DNA of 64,000 nucleotides, from positions 1-64,000 of the forward strand of contig JAZDIT010000044.1 of the NCBI GenBank assembly GCA_043804755.1, in the 5' to 3' direction. The first letter of the stretch is position 1; every line of letters starts with the position of its first letter. Below are positions 1-8,646 of the stretch, piece after piece. Made by a program: the position numbers and the translations under genes. The notes under the pieces were generated by a model. That model was not told the origin of the DNA. It was given only the letters and a program-made list of their open reading frames with translations, and did no database searches. The stretch comes from JAZDIT01 sp043804755 (lineage in GTDB: Bacteria > Patescibacteriota > Minisyncoccia > Minisyncoccales > JAQTPW01).

Positions 1-94
1 AAATATTAAAAACCGAGGGTTGTTAAGGAGCGAGCCCGAAGCCAAAGCGCCCGCGAAGCGGGAAAGGGCGAGCGATTTTATTTGAATTATTACT
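1..94. other. Region upstream of rpsL with GC-rich inverted repeats
   Basis: No gene is visible. CCCGC at 50-54 pairs with GCGGG at 58-62 across a GAA loop, and CGCCC at 48-52 can instead pair with GGGCG at 66-70, so two mutually exclusive hairpins are possible. The AT-rich stretch after 70 leads to the rpsL start without a Shine-Dalgarno sequence. Read on the minus strand, the first hairpin has a TTC triloop like the dispersed repeats found later in the window. It may be a leader or terminator of an upstream gene outside the window. Confidence 0.4.
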
Positions 95-505
95 ATGCCA
101 ACAGTAAGACAATTAATTAAAAAAGGAAGGGACAAAAAAAAGAAGCATACAAGAACGCCGGCTTTAAAATCCGGTTTTAATCCGTTGAAAAACCGGCCGA
201 AGAAATTTTTATCTCCGTTTAAAAGAGGAGTGTGCCTGAAGGTTTTTACCGTTACTCCCAAGAAGCCTAATTCGGCGCTGAGAAAAGTCTGCAGAGTACG
301 CCTCACGAATCAAATGGAAGTTACGGCTTATATCCCGGGAGAAGGTCATAATTTGCAGGAACACTCAATCGTTCTAATAAGGGGAGGAAGAGTCAAGGAT
401 TTACCGGGTGTCAGATATCACGTTGTCAGAGGAGTTTTGGATACGACCGGAGTTGAAAACAGAAAACAGGAAAGATCAAAATACGGAGTAAAAATGGCAA
501 AGTAA
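95..505 (+). CDS. rpsL: Ribosomal protein S12 (uS12)
   Basis: S12 sits at the decoding centre of the small subunit and checks codon-anticodon pairing. The protein is 136 residues, about 12 longer than the E. coli form, with an extra basic stretch around residues 25-40. The streptomycin-site segment [17 protein letters not shown] and the loop [13 protein letters not shown] are intact, including the aspartate that is methylthiolated in many bacteria. It leads rpsL-rpsG-fusA with tight spacing. There is no Shine-Dalgarno sequence before the ATG. Confidence 0.98.
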   Translation: MPTVRQLIKKGRDKKKKHTRTPALKSGFNPLKNRPKKFLSPFKRGVCLKVFTVTPKKPNSALRKVCRVRLTNQMEVTAYIPGEGHNLQEHSIVLIRGGRVKDLPGVRYHVVRGVLDTTGVENRKQERSKYGVKMAK

Positions 506-508
506 TCT

Positions 509-973
509 ATGTCAAAAAAGAAAACAAGAAAAATAATACCGCCGGACATGAAATACAATAACGTCACGGTCCAAAAATTCATCAATCAGGTTATGAAAGG
601 CGGGAAAAAAACAATAGCCAAAAAATTAGTTTATGGCGCTTTTGATATTTTGAAGGAAAAAACCAAAAAAGATCCTTTGGAAATTTTCGATTTGGCGATT
701 AAAAACGCATCGCCGCTTCTTGAGGTAAAACCCAAAAGAATCGGAGGGGCCACTTATCAGGTTCCGAGAGAAGTGAGAGGAGACAGAAAACTGACGCTTG
801 CAATAAGATGGATAATCCAGGCGACCAAAGCCAAAAAAGGAGTTCCGTTTAAAATAAAATTAGCCGAGGAAATAACAAATGCTGCGAATAACACAGGATC
901 AGCAGTGAGGAAAAAGGAAGATACTCACCGTATGGCCGAGGCCAACAGGGCCTTTGCTCACTTTGCCTGGTAA
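509..973 (+). CDS. rpsG: Ribosomal protein S7 (uS7)
   Basis: S7 is a primary assembly protein of the 30S head, contacting the E site and the 16S 3' domain. The 154-residue length is normal. The segment around residues 77-95 ([16 protein letters not shown]) and the C-terminal [13 protein letters not shown] match the family. The start lies three bases after the rpsL stop, so translation is probably coupled. No Shine-Dalgarno sequence is visible in that gap. Confidence 0.98.
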   Translation: MSKKKTRKIIPPDMKYNNVTVQKFINQVMKGGKKTIAKKLVYGAFDILKEKTKKDPLEIFDLAIKNASPLLEVKPKRIGGATYQVPREVRGDRKLTLAIRWIIQATKAKKGVPFKIKLAEEITNAANNTGSAVRKKEDTHRMAEANRAFAHFAW

Positions 974-978
974 GATTT

Positions 979-3084
979 ATGCCCAGACTTTATCCAATTG
1001 AGAAATACCGTGATTTCGGAATAATAGCTCACATAGACGCCGGAAAAACTACAACTTCCGAGCGAGTTTTATTTTACACGGGATTAACCCATAAAATCGG
1101 CGACATTGACGAGGGTACGACAGTAATGGATTTCATGATTCAAGAAAGAGAAAGGGGGATCACGATACAGTCGGCAGCTACGACTTGTTTTTGGAAACCG
1201 AGAAAAGAATCGCAGGGTAAAGAAAACGAATACAGGTTAAATCTTATCGATACTCCCGGCCACATTGATTTTACGGCCGAAGTCCAGAGATCTTTGAGGG
1301 TTTTGGACGGAGCGGTTGTCGTTTTTGACGGAGTTGCCGGAGTTGAACCCCAGTCGGAAACCGTTTGGAGACAAGCCGATAAATTCGGAACGCCGAGAAT
1401 TTGTTTCATAAACAAAATGGACAGGATGGGTGCCGATTTCGAGGCCAGTTTGAAATCGATTTGGCAAAAATTGACCCCGAATGCGGTTGCCCTCCAAATT
1501 CCGATAGGTGCACAGGAAGATTTTGCCGGAGTCATCGATCTGATGGATATGAAATCCTTGAGATTCCAGGGGGACATGGGAGAAATTGTTATTGAAGAAG
1601 AAATTCCCCAAGACCTTAAGGGGAAAGCCGCAGAGTGGAGAAATAAAATGATTGAAAAAATTGCGGCAGAAGATGAAATTTTGCTTGAGAAATTTTTGGC
1701 GAAAGAAGAAATATCTGTCGATGAAATGCGCAAAGTCTTAAGAAAATCCACCATTGCATGCAAACTGGTTCCGGTGCTTTGCGGTTCTTCGTTGAAAAAT
1801 AAGGGAGTCCAGCCGGTGCTTGATGCAGTTTGTTTCTATCTGCCAAGCCCCATAGATCTTCCTCCGGTAAAAGGTATAGATCCGAAAACCGGTCAGGAAA
1901 CCCAGAGGAAGGCTGACGATTCGGAACCATTTTCAGCTCTTGCATTTAAAATTACGGCAGATCCTTATGTAGGAACGCTGACTTTTTTCAGAGTTTATTC
2001 CGGTACCTTGCTTAAAGGCTCATATCTTTTGAACACATCGACCGGTGAGAAAGAAAGAATCGGAAGAGTTCTGAGGTTGTATGCGAATGAAAGAGAAGAA
2101 GTCGAAGAGGTTTTTGCCGGAGACATCGCAGCTACCGTCGGTCTGAAGAATACTTTTACCGGTCATACGTTGTGCGATGAAAATCATCCTATAATTTTGG
2201 AGAAAATTATATTCCCCGAACCGGTAATCTCCATCAAAATCGAACCTAAGACAAAAGCCGATCAGGAAAAAATGGGCATGGCTTTAAAGAAAATGTCCGA
2301 AGAAGATCCGACTTTCAAGGTCAAAGGGGATTTGGAAACGGGAGATACGGTTATTTCCGGAATGGGGGAATTACATCTTGACATAATTGTCGACAGGATG
2401 AAAAGAGAATTCAAGGTTGAAGCCAATGTCGGCAGGCCACAAGTTGCCTACAAAGAGACGATTCGTCAGGAAGCTGAAGCAGAAGGCAAATACATTAAGC
2501 AATCCGGCGGTCGCGGCCAGTACGGACATGTCTGGCTGAGGGTTAAACCTAAGGAAAGGGGCCAGGGATTTGAATTTATAGATGGCATTAAGGGAGGAAC
2601 GATACCGCGGGAATTCATACCTGCCGTTGAAAAGGGTGTGAAAGAAGCAATGGACAAGGGAGTCATCGCCGGTTATCCTTTCGTGGATGCGGAAGTGACT
2701 TTATACGATGGTTCATTCCATGAAGTTGATTCTTCAGAAGTCGCATTCAAAATCGCGGCTTCAATGGCTCTTCAGGAAGCGGCAAAAAGAGCAAAGCCGG
2801 TTTTATTGGAACCGATAATGAAATTGGAAGTGATAGTCCCCGAAGAATTTTTCGGAGACGCGATAGGAGATTTATCATCAAGAAGAGGAAAAATCGAAGA
2901 AACAAAAGACAGGCTGAATCTGAAGGTAATCGACGTAAAGGTGCCTTTGTCGGAAATGTTCGGGTATGCGACGGCTTTGAGATCCTTGACAGAAGGCCGA
3001 GGAACTTTTACTATGGAATTTGACCATTATGAAGAAGTCCCTCCGAATATCACGCAGGAAATAGTCGAGGGTAAGAGGAAATAA
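979..3084 (+). CDS. fusA: Elongation factor G
   Basis: This GTPase drives translocation of tRNA and mRNA on the ribosome and, with RRF, ribosome recycling. The 701-residue protein has the G motifs in order: AHIDAGKT (17-24), RGITI (59-63), DTPGH (91-95) and NKMD (145-148), followed by the domain II barrel and domains III-V, including the RGQYGHVWL stretch of domain IV. The length is normal for EF-G. It starts five bases after rpsG as the last gene of the str-like cluster; tuf follows behind its own promoter. Confidence 0.98.
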   Translation: MPRLYPIEKYRDFGIIAHIDAGKTTTSERVLFYTGLTHKIGDIDEGTTVMDFMIQERERGITIQSAATTCFWKPRKESQGKENEYRLNLIDTPGHIDFTAEVQRSLRVLDGAVVVFDGVAGVEPQSETVWRQADKFGTPRICFINKMDRMGADFEASLKSIWQKLTPNAVALQIPIGAQEDFAGVIDLMDMKSLRFQGDMGEIVIEEEIPQDLKGKAAEWRNKMIEKIAAEDEILLEKFLAKEEISVDEMRKVLRKSTIACKLVPVLCGSSLKNKGVQPVLDAVCFYLPSPIDLPPVKGIDPKTGQETQRKADDSEPFSALAFKITADPYVGTLTFFRVYSGTLLKGSYLLNTSTGEKERIGRVLRLYANEREEVEEVFAGDIAATVGLKNTFTGHTLCDENHPIILEKIIFPEPVISIKIEPKTKADQEKMGMALKKMSEEDPTFKVKGDLETGDTVISGMGELHLDIIVDRMKREFKVEANVGRPQVAYKETIRQEAEAEGKYIKQSGGRGQYGHVWLRVKPKERGQGFEFIDGIKGGTIPREFIPAVEKGVKEAMDKGVIAGYPFVDAEVTLYDGSFHEVDSSEVAFKIAASMALQEAAKRAKPVLLEPIMKLEVIVPEEFFGDAIGDLSSRRGKIEETKDRLNLKVIDVKVPLSEMFGYATALRSLTEGRGTFTMEFDHYEEVPPNITQEIVEGKRK

Positions 3085-3100
3085 GGAGGGATTTACAACA

Positions 3101-3128
3101 TTGACAAATCGTTTAAAATCACTAAAAT
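3101..3128 (+). promoter_or_regulatory. Sigma70-type promoter for tuf-rpsJ
   Basis: TTGACA at 3101-3106 and TAAAAT at 3123-3128 are separated by 16 bases, in the 88-base gap between fusA and tuf. This would give tuf and rpsJ their own transcription. The call rests on consensus match only. Confidence 0.65.
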
Positions 3129-3172
3129 AACATTATAACTTTAATAAGCTAAATAATTAAAAATACAAATCT

Positions 3173-4372
3173 ATGGCAGAAAAAGAAAAATTTTTGAGGG
3201 AAAAGCCTCACGTAAATATCGGAACGATAGGCCACGTCGACCATGGTAAAACCACAACCGTGGCGGCGATTTTGCATGTTTTAAAACTGAATGGTTTTAA
3301 AGCAAACGAAAAAGGAGTCGATCAAATTGATGCTGCTCCCGAAGAGAAAGCAAGAGGATTGACGATTTCCATCTCGCATCTCGAATACGAGACTGCAAAA
3401 AGACACTATGCGCATATCGATTGCCCCGGCCACGCCGACTATATCAAAAACATGATTACCGGCGCCGCGCAGATGGATGGCGCAATTTTGGTGGTATCCG
3501 CTCCCGATGGCCCGATGCCTCAGACGAGGGAACACATAATTTTGGCGAGACAGGTCGGATTGCCCGCTTTGGTAGTTTTTCTGAACAAGGTTGATGCGGT
3601 TGATGATCCGGAAATCATTGATTTGGTTGAAAGCGAGGTGAGAGAGCTTTTGAAGAAATACGAATTCCCCGGAGATGAAATTCCGATAATACGCGGATCC
3701 GCGCTGAAAGCAATCGCGGCCACATCGGCCGATGATCCTGCCGCAAAAGCGATTATGGACTTGATGAACGCGGTTGACACTTATATTCCCACACCGGTCC
3801 GTGAAACCGACAAGCCGTTTTTGATGGCTGTCGAAGATGTGTTCACGATCGAAGGCAGGGGAACTGTCGCGACGGGAAGAATAGAAAGAGGAATTGTAAA
3901 ACCCAATGACGAAGTTGAATTAGTCGGGATCAAGCCGACTTCCAAAACGACTGCAGTCAGCGTCGAAATGTTCAATAAAATGCTGGATGAAGGAATGGCG
4001 GGCGATAATGTCGGAATTTTGTTAAGAGGTTTGAAAAAAGAAGATGTGGAAAGAGGACAAGTCCTGGCAAAGCCGGGATCCAGTACTCCCCATGAAGAGT
4101 TTGATGGCAAGGTTTACGTATTGTCGAAGGAAGAAGGCGGAAGACATACTCCTTTCTTCACCGGCTATAAACCCCAGTTGTATTTCAGAACTACTGATAT
4201 AACCGGAGATGTTACTTTGCCGGAAGGCACGGAAATGGTCATGCCCGGAGACACTGCGCAATTGAAAATAAAATTAATCGCTCCAATCGCCATGGAAGAA
4301 AACCAGAGATTCGCGATAAGAGAAGGAGGAAAGACGGTGGGTGCCGGAGTGATTACCAAGATAATAAAATAA
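3173..4372 (+). CDS. tuf: Elongation factor Tu
   Basis: EF-Tu carries aminoacyl-tRNA to the ribosomal A site as a ternary complex with GTP. The 399-residue protein has GHVDHGKT (20-27), switch I RGLTI (61-65), DCPGH (83-87) and NKVD (138-141), then the two beta-barrel domains ending in the conserved [11 protein letters not shown]. After the invariant threonine, switch I reads SISHLEYET where E. coli has NTSHVEYDT, a mild deviation. The gene has its own promoter and no Shine-Dalgarno sequence. Confidence 0.98.
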   Translation: MAEKEKFLREKPHVNIGTIGHVDHGKTTTVAAILHVLKLNGFKANEKGVDQIDAAPEEKARGLTISISHLEYETAKRHYAHIDCPGHADYIKNMITGAAQMDGAILVVSAPDGPMPQTREHIILARQVGLPALVVFLNKVDAVDDPEIIDLVESEVRELLKKYEFPGDEIPIIRGSALKAIAATSADDPAAKAIMDLMNAVDTYIPTPVRETDKPFLMAVEDVFTIEGRGTVATGRIERGIVKPNDEVELVGIKPTSKTTAVSVEMFNKMLDEGMAGDNVGILLRGLKKEDVERGQVLAKPGSSTPHEEFDGKVYVLSKEEGGRHTPFFTGYKPQLYFRTTDITGDVTLPEGTEMVMPGDTAQLKIKLIAPIAMEENQRFAIREGGKTVGAGVITKIIK

Positions 4373-4411
4373 GACCTGATTTTTTAGGAACGCCTTACCG
4401 ATTTACGCAAA

Positions 4412-4747
4412 ATGGCAAAGCCGAAAACAGAAGCAACCGAAAACAAAGCAAAGATCCGCATCAAATTGCGGGCTTACGATCACAAAGTGATCGACAGTTC
4501 AGCAAAACAAATTGTTGAAACCGCTTTGCGCTATGGTGCCGAAGTTTCCGGGCCTGCGCCGCTGCCGACAGAAATCAACAAGTATACGGTAAACAGATCT
4601 TCCTTTGTCCATAAAGATGCGCGGGAACAGTTTGAAATGAGGATGCACAAGAGATTGATTGACATACTGAATCCGAATCAGAAAGTGATAGACGCCCTGA
4701 TGAGCTTAAACCTTCCTGCAGGAGTGGACATTGAGATAAAAATGTAA
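4412..4747 (+). CDS. rpsJ: Ribosomal protein S10 (uS10)
   Basis: S10 is a 30S head protein that also pairs with NusB in antitermination. The 111-residue length is slightly long because of a charged N-terminal leader before [14 protein letters not shown]. The [14 protein letters not shown] segment is typical. The gene follows tuf after 39 bases and is closed by a perfect terminator hairpin, so rpsJ is cut off from rplC, unlike the classical S10 operon where it is the first gene. Confidence 0.97.
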   Translation: MAKPKTEATENKAKIRIKLRAYDHKVIDSSAKQIVETALRYGAEVSGPAPLPTEINKYTVNRSSFVHKDAREQFEMRMHKRLIDILNPNQKVIDALMSLNLPAGVDIEIKM

Positions 4748-4750
4748 TTG

Positions 4751-4778
4751 AAAACCCGCCGCAAGGCGGGTTTTGGTT
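4751..4778 (+). terminator. Intrinsic terminator after rpsJ
   Basis: AAAACCCGCC at 4751-4760 and GGCGGGTTTT at 4765-4774 form a perfect 10-bp stem with a GCAA loop, followed by a T-rich tail. It ends the tuf-rpsJ transcript. Confidence 0.85.
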
Positions 4779-4782
4779 TATA
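4763..4782 (+). repeat. 20-base direct repeat, left copy
   Basis: AAGGCGGGTTTTGGTTTATA here is identical to 5055-5074. Both copies form the 3' arm and tail of terminator hairpins, and together they bracket the candidate structured RNA. The arrangement suggests that the intervening 270 bases arose by duplication or insertion at a terminator. Confidence 0.8.
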
Positions 4783-4821
4783 CTTGAAATAAAATCGCAT
4801 TCAGGATTTCTTTGATATTGG

Positions 4822-4850
4822 TTGACGGATATAGATTTATATTTTATCGT
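4822..4850 (+). promoter_or_regulatory. Weak promoter for the candidate structured RNA
   Basis: TTGACG at 4822-4827, then a 17-base spacer and TATCGT at 4845-4850. The -10 box is a weak match (4 of 6). It is the best candidate between the rpsJ terminator and the structured segment that follows. Confidence 0.4.
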
Positions 4851-4855
4851 TTAAG

Positions 4856-5047
4856 AAAGGAGGGACGTATGTCGTATTTTTATCTAGCTTCAGCGTGAGG
4901 CTGCCCAAAACCGCAAGACTATCCAGGTATGTAATTTCTGATTGGCAACTAGTCTTGTCGCCGGTATTCAGCAGCCTAACCCAATATGCCCGTTTATCTG
5001 TCTGTTGAAACATACCAACAGCTCTAAACGGGTCCTTTTTATTTTTT
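4856..5047 (+). ncRNA. Candidate structured RNA or attenuated leader between rpsJ and rplC
   Basis: A unit of about 190 bases contains nested stems: AGGCTGC (4898-4904) with GCAGCCT (4971-4977), enclosing CAAGACTA (4914-4921) with TAGTCTTG (4950-4957). It ends in CCCGTTTA (4989-4996) with TAAACGGG (5025-5032), which has an inner CTGTTG/CAACAG stem and a T-rich tail, a strong intrinsic terminator. I do not recognise it as tmRNA, SRP RNA, RNase P RNA, 6S RNA or a known riboswitch, and no T-box signature is present. A short SD-led ORF lies at its 5' end. Confidence 0.5.
4869..4898 (+). CDS. Possible 9-codon leader peptide
   Basis: An ATG at 4869 reads MSYFYLASA and stops at TGA. It is preceded by AAAGGAGGG (4856-4864), a near-perfect Shine-Dalgarno sequence at normal spacing; the ribosomal genes around it have none. 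The TGA overlaps the first base of the AGGCTGC stem arm, so a terminating ribosome would cover the base of the fold. It could be an attenuation leader peptide or a chance ORF. Confidence 0.35.
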   Translation: MSYFYLASA

Positions 5048-5066
5048 CCGCCGAAAGGCGGGTTTT
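5048..5066 (+). terminator. Second terminator-like hairpin before rplC
   Basis: CCGCC (5048-5052), GAAA loop, GGCGG (5057-5061), then GTTTT. It lies immediately after the T-rich tail of the structured RNA and resembles the rpsJ terminator in its right arm. Confidence 0.65.
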
Positions 5067-5074
5067 GGTTTATA
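5055..5074 (+). repeat. 20-base direct repeat, right copy
   Basis: Identical to 4763-4782. It forms the 3' arm and tail of the hairpin at 5048-5066. Confidence 0.8.
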
Positions 5075-5137
5075 GCTTAAATTTACCCGACAGGATTAAG
5101 ATGGGTTTTCTAAATATTCTTGAACTGGGGAAAACTG

Positions 5138-5166
5138 TTGACATTATGTTTGGCTTAATATATACT
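5138..5166 (+). promoter_or_regulatory. Strong promoter of the rplC operon
   Basis: TTGACA at 5138-5143, a 17-base spacer and TATACT at 5161-5166 make a near-consensus sigma70 promoter. Transcription would start near 5173 and produce a leader of about 109 bases before rplC. Confidence 0.8.
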
Positions 5167-5172
5167 TTCTTT

Positions 5173-5281
5173 ATGAGTATACTATCTACATCCTTCGTCT
5201 GTTGACGAAAGATTAGAACAAGTACTAACCGTTTTAATTCGCGGGGTTAGTGCCCCGTGTTTTGTTGAAGAAACAAAAAGA
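5173..5281 (+). promoter_or_regulatory. Folded 5' leader of the rplC operon
   Basis: Within the predicted leader, TTCGTC/GACGAA form one hairpin near 5193-5210. ACTAACC and GGTTAGT (about 5225-5251) pair, but GGTTAGT lies inside the loop region of a second hairpin, CGGGG/CCCCG (about 5243-5258), so the two folds exclude each other. TTTTGTT/AACAAAA then folds just before the rplC start. Competing folds are typical of autoregulated ribosomal protein leaders. Which protein binds, if any, cannot be told. Confidence 0.45.
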
Positions 5282-5872
5282 ATGAAATTCATCATAGGAA
5301 AAAAAGTCGGAATGACGCAAATGTTTGATGAAAAAGGGAATATAACACCCCTGACTTTGATTGAAGCCGGCCCATGCGAAGTTTTGCAGTTAAAGAATAT
5401 GGAAAAAGATGGCTATGAAGCTACTCAGATTGGTTTTCAAAAAATAGAAAAGGCAAAAAGAATCAAAAAACCGCAAACCAGCAAACCTTTCAAGTTTATG
5501 AAAGAATTCAAGGGAGAAAACCTGAAAGTCGGAGATAAAATAGACGTTTCGGTTTTTAAAGAAGGAGACAAGGTGAAAATATCCGGAATTTCAAAAGGAA
5601 AAGGTTTCCAGGGGCCGATGAAGCGCCATGGTTTTCATGGCAGAGCTTCGGTAAGCCACGGTACGAAACACGAATTGAGAACTCCGGGATCCACCGGCTC
5701 TTCAATGCCGGAGCACGTTGCCAAGGGAAAGAAAATGGCCGGTCACATGGGGGCCGAAAGAGTGAGCGTTAAGGGTTTGAAAATAATGAAAATTGATTTG
5801 GAGAATAATTTGATAGCAATAAAGGGAGCAGTCCCCGGAAGAAGGGGGACTTTATTGGAAATAAAAGGATAA
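5282..5872 (+). CDS. rplC: Ribosomal protein L3 (uL3)
   Basis: L3 is an early-binding 50S protein whose central loop reaches toward the peptidyl transferase centre. The 196-residue protein starts with IGKKVGMTQMFDEKG and contains the loop motif KRHGFHGRASVSHGTK and PGRRGTLLEIKG at the end. It is somewhat shorter than E. coli L3 in the middle. First gene of the long ribosomal operon, after a strong promoter; its TAA overlaps the rplD start by one base. Confidence 0.97.
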   Translation: MKFIIGKKVGMTQMFDEKGNITPLTLIEAGPCEVLQLKNMEKDGYEATQIGFQKIEKAKRIKKPQTSKPFKFMKEFKGENLKVGDKIDVSVFKEGDKVKISGISKGKGFQGPMKRHGFHGRASVSHGTKHELRTPGSTGSSMPEHVAKGKKMAGHMGAERVSVKGLKIMKIDLENNLIAIKGAVPGRRGTLLEIKG

Positions 5873-6504
5873 TGGTTAAAATAACAGCTTACAACCAGGA
5901 AGGGGAAGAAACGACAGAAGTCCTTTTGCCGAAGGAGGTTTTTGAAGTTAAAATGAACCCGGATTTGATACACCAGATAATTGTTTCACAGCTGTCTAAC
6001 CAAAGGCAGGTTATTGCCAGCACCAAAACCAGAAGCGAGGTTTCGGGAGGAGGCAGAAAACCATGGAGACAGAAAGGAACGGGTCGCGCGAGGCACGGTT
6101 CGACCAGATCTCCTTTGTGGCGCCATGGCGGGATAACTTTTGGGCCGAGAAACAAGGTTGTTTTCAAAAGAGAAATTCCCGAAAAGATGAGAAAAACGGC
6201 TCTTTTTATAGCGTTATCGGATAAAGTAAAAGACAATCTGCTGATAGTTTTGGATGATTTAAAATTGGAAAAGACAAAGACCAAAATTATGGCAGGCATT
6301 TTAAATAAACTTCCCTTAAAGGGAAAAACAGCATTGATTGTTTTGCCGAAAATGGAAAAGAGTTTGATCTCGGCTTCCCGCAATATCCCCGGAATCGGCA
6401 CAACTCAGGCCAAAGATCTGAATTGTCTGGACGTGCTTTCATATAAATACCTGATTTTATTAAAGGACAGCATAAAAGTAATAAAGGAAATTCTTTGTAA
6501 ATAA
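5872..6504 (+). CDS. rplD: Ribosomal protein L4 (uL4)
   Basis: L4 lines the exit tunnel; in E. coli it also represses the S10 operon. The protein is 210 residues. The tunnel loop is recognisable from TRSEVSGGGRKPWRQKGTGR, with LWRHGGITFGP after it. The start overlaps the rplC stop (TAATG), suggesting translational coupling. Whether it acts on the leader at 5173-5281 is unknown. Confidence 0.97.
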   Translation: MVKITAYNQEGEETTEVLLPKEVFEVKMNPDLIHQIIVSQLSNQRQVIASTKTRSEVSGGGRKPWRQKGTGRARHGSTRSPLWRHGGITFGPRNKVVFKREIPEKMRKTALFIALSDKVKDNLLIVLDDLKLEKTKTKIMAGILNKLPLKGKTALIVLPKMEKSLISASRNIPGIGTTQAKDLNCLDVLSYKYLILLKDSIKVIKEILCK

Positions 6505-6509
6505 AAGTT

Positions 6510-6902
6510 ATGGCTTTTAATATTTTTAAAAAAGAGGAATCCGGTGCGAAAGAAGTTGCGGTTCCGAAAAGCGAGGAGAAAAAAGAAAAAACAGCGAGAA
6601 CGCCGAAAGGAAAGAGGCCCGGTTTTGCCTGGAGGATTCTAAAAGCTGCGCATGTCACCGAAAAAGCAACCGATTTATCCAATAAGGACAAGTATATTTT
6701 CAACGTTTACAAGAATGCAAATAAAAACGAAATACGGAAAGAAGTAGAAAACATATACGGCGTAAATGTCGTTTCTGTGAACATAATCAACGTCCATGGA
6801 AAGAAAAGAAGATTGGGAAAGACCATGGGAATCAAGCCGGGATACAAGAAAGCGATCGTCGGAATACAAAAAGGACAAAAAATAGAACTGATGCCGAGAT
6901 AA
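6510..6902 (+). CDS. rplW: Ribosomal protein L23 (uL23) with N-terminal extension
   Basis: L23 sits at the tunnel exit and docks SRP and trigger factor. The conserved fold begins near residue 45 (ILKAAHVTEKATDLS) and ends with GYKKAIVGIQKGQKI. The first 40 or so residues form a charged Lys/Glu-rich extension absent from E. coli L23. The total length is 130 residues instead of about 100. It starts five bases after rplD. Confidence 0.95.
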   Translation: MAFNIFKKEESGAKEVAVPKSEEKKEKTARTPKGKRPGFAWRILKAAHVTEKATDLSNKDKYIFNVYKNANKNEIRKEVENIYGVNVVSVNIINVHGKKRRLGKTMGIKPGYKKAIVGIQKGQKIELMPR

Positions 6903-6914
6903 TTTTAAACAAGT

Positions 6915-7706
6915 ATGGTTTATTCGAAATTATTTACAAAAAAAGAACCCGAAAAAAGATTGCTTTTGTCTTTGAGAAGAAAGGCGGGACGCTCCACTTC
7001 ATCGGGAAGAATAACGGTCAGGCATCAGGGAGGCGGCGTGAAAAGACTTTACAGGATAATCGATTTCGGTCAGGAAAAAATAAACGTTCCGGGCAAAATT
7101 TCGGCCATTGAATACGATCCCAACAGAACTTCTTTCATAGGTTTGGTAGAATATAATGACGGCGATAAAAGATATGTTATTTTGGCCAAAAATTTAAATG
7201 TGGGAGATTCAGTAATTTGTGCCGATAATACGGAATTGAAAATCGGCAATCGGACAAAACTGAAAAATATACCAATCGGTACGGAAGTTTATAATATAGA
7301 AATCGAGCCCGGAAAAGGCGGAAAACTCGTGCGGGGAGCGGGAACTGCAGCAAAAGTTATCGCCCAGGAGCCTCCGTTTACGCATTTGGAAATGCCGTCG
7401 GGGGAAAGCAGAAAATTTCCTCAGGAAAGTTTTACTTCATTGGGAGTAGTTTCGCACGAAAAGCACACATTCGAAATTTTGGGTAAAGCAGGTCTTAACA
7501 GAAAGAAAGGAATCAGGCCGACAGTACGCGGAACCGCGATGAATCCCGTTGACCACCCCCACGGAGGGGGAGAAGGAAAGACAACGACCGGGTTGAAGTA
7601 TTCGAAGACGCCCTGGGGTAAGCCGGCACGGGGAGTCAAAACCAGAAAGAGATTTTGGACAGACAGATTTATTCTTAAGAGAAGACAAAAAAAGAACAAG
7701 AAATAA
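6915..7706 (+). CDS. rplB: Ribosomal protein L2 (uL2)
   Basis: L2 supports subunit joining and the peptidyl transferase centre. The 263-residue protein lacks part of the usual N-terminal arm (family about 273-276). The highly conserved C-terminal signature NPVDHPHGGGEGKT, with the functional histidine, is present, as is GRITVRHQGGGVKRLYR near residue 30. It follows rplW by 12 bases in the same operon. Confidence 0.98.
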   Translation: MVYSKLFTKKEPEKRLLLSLRRKAGRSTSSGRITVRHQGGGVKRLYRIIDFGQEKINVPGKISAIEYDPNRTSFIGLVEYNDGDKRYVILAKNLNVGDSVICADNTELKIGNRTKLKNIPIGTEVYNIEIEPGKGGKLVRGAGTAAKVIAQEPPFTHLEMPSGESRKFPQESFTSLGVVSHEKHTFEILGKAGLNRKKGIRPTVRGTAMNPVDHPHGGGEGKTTTGLKYSKTPWGKPARGVKTRKRFWTDRFILKRRQKKNKK

Positions 7707-7727
7707 GTTTTAATATTCAAAATAAAC

Positions 7728-8066
7728 ATGTCTAGATCACTTAAAAAAGGTCCCTTTGTCGATCAAAGACTTCTGGAAAAAATTCAGAAGCTGAAACCGG
7801 ATTCAAAGGATATCATAAAAACCTGGAAAAGAGCCTGTTCCATTACGCCGGAAATGGTTGGTTTTACTTTCGGAGTGCATAACGGAAAGGATTTCATAAC
7901 CGTAAAAGTGAATGAAGATATGGTAGGCCACAAACTGGGCGAGTTTTCCCCGACGACTAAATTTTCAAGACATGGAGGAAGAATGCAAAGGGAATTGGAA
8001 TCCAAAGTGGTTGAAAAAGAGGCCGTAAAGGTTGAAGAAGTAAAGAAAGAACCTAAAGCAAAATAA
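7728..8066 (+). CDS. rpsS: Ribosomal protein S19 (uS19) with charged tail
   Basis: S19 binds the 30S head beside S13. It opens with the typical [19 protein letters not shown] and contains [17 protein letters not shown]. About 20 residues rich in Lys, Glu and Val extend the C-terminus past the normal end. The gene stops with the TAA that also opens the first copy of the dispersed intergenic repeat. Confidence 0.97.
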   Translation: MSRSLKKGPFVDQRLLEKIQKLKPDSKDIIKTWKRACSITPEMVGFTFGVHNGKDFITVKVNEDMVGHKLGEFSPTTKFSRHGGRMQRELESKVVEKEAVKVEEVKKEPKAK

Positions 8067-8113
8067 GAACCTGCGCAAGCGTAGAACCTTGATTCTTCGC
8101 TCCGCTCAGAAAA
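8067..8113 (+). repeat. Dispersed intergenic repeat, copy 1 (rpsS-rplV)
   Basis: It begins directly after the rpsS TAA with GAACCT, then CTGCGC-AA-GCGTAG (hairpin with one G-T pair), then AGAACCTTGATTCTTCGCT and GCTCAGAAA. The rplV start follows six bases later. See the finding on this family. Confidence 0.8.
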
Positions 8114-8118
8114 AAATT

Positions 8119-8643
8119 ATGATTGCCACCGCAAAGCTTAAATATTTAAGGATAGCTCCCAGAAAAGTCAGGCTCGTAGCGGATTTGATAAGAGGAAAAA
8201 GAACTGATAGGGCTCAGGCCGTTTTGAGCTTTGCGAACAAAAAATCGGCACTAATTATCCTTAAACTTTTAAAACAGGCGATAGCCAACGCAAAAAACAA
8301 TTTGCATCTGGACGAGTCAAATTTATACATATCGAAAATAACAGTTGACGGAGGACCTATGCTGAAAAGATTCCGGCCGCGAGCCAGAGGGTCAGCTTAT
8401 GAAATTCAGAAAAAAACTTCGCATATCCTGATCGTCCTCGATGAAATTGAAAAAAGAGGGAAAAAAGAAAAAATCGTCAGAGAACCTGTAAAGGCGGAAG
8501 AAGAAGTGGCCGCTGAAAAACCGCAGGAAAAATCCGGTGAGGAAGTGACGGCGAAAAAATCGAAAATGAAAGTGGAAAAAGAAATCGCAAGGCCGAGAAC
8601 AGGAAAGGGAACCACTAAAATTTTCAGAAGGAAATCTTTTTAG
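8119..8643 (+). CDS. rplV: Ribosomal protein L22 (uL22) with long charged tail
   Basis: L22 lines the exit tunnel with a beta hairpin. The core MIATAKLKYLRIAPRKVRLV and the hairpin segment MLKRFRPRARGSAYEI match the family. I take the ATG at 8119; an upstream in-frame TTG would translate the repeat. The 174-residue protein carries roughly 60 extra C-terminal residues of mixed Lys/Glu character that end in a basic cluster. The stop lies three bases before rpsC. Confidence 0.95.
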   Translation: MIATAKLKYLRIAPRKVRLVADLIRGKRTDRAQAVLSFANKKSALIILKLLKQAIANAKNNLHLDESNLYISKITVDGGPMLKRFRPRARGSAYEIQKKTSHILIVLDEIEKRGKKEKIVREPVKAEEEVAAEKPQEKSGEEVTAKKSKMKVEKEIARPRTGKGTTKIFRRKSF

Positions 8644-8646
8644 AAT

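Noticed and set aside
1140..1763. A 207-codon antisense frame inside fusA
   Set aside because: It is a shadow of a highly conserved gene on the other strand; no start signal or homology.
4856..5047. T-box riboswitch, tmRNA or SRP RNA
   Set aside because: No AGGGTGGNACCGCG element, no tRNA-like ends and no GGAAGGAAGCAGCC-type domain IV motif are present.
4942..5205. An 87-codon open frame between rpsJ and rplC
   Set aside because: It runs through the stems, the terminator and the promoter of the rplC operon, has no SD sequence and encodes no recognisable protein.
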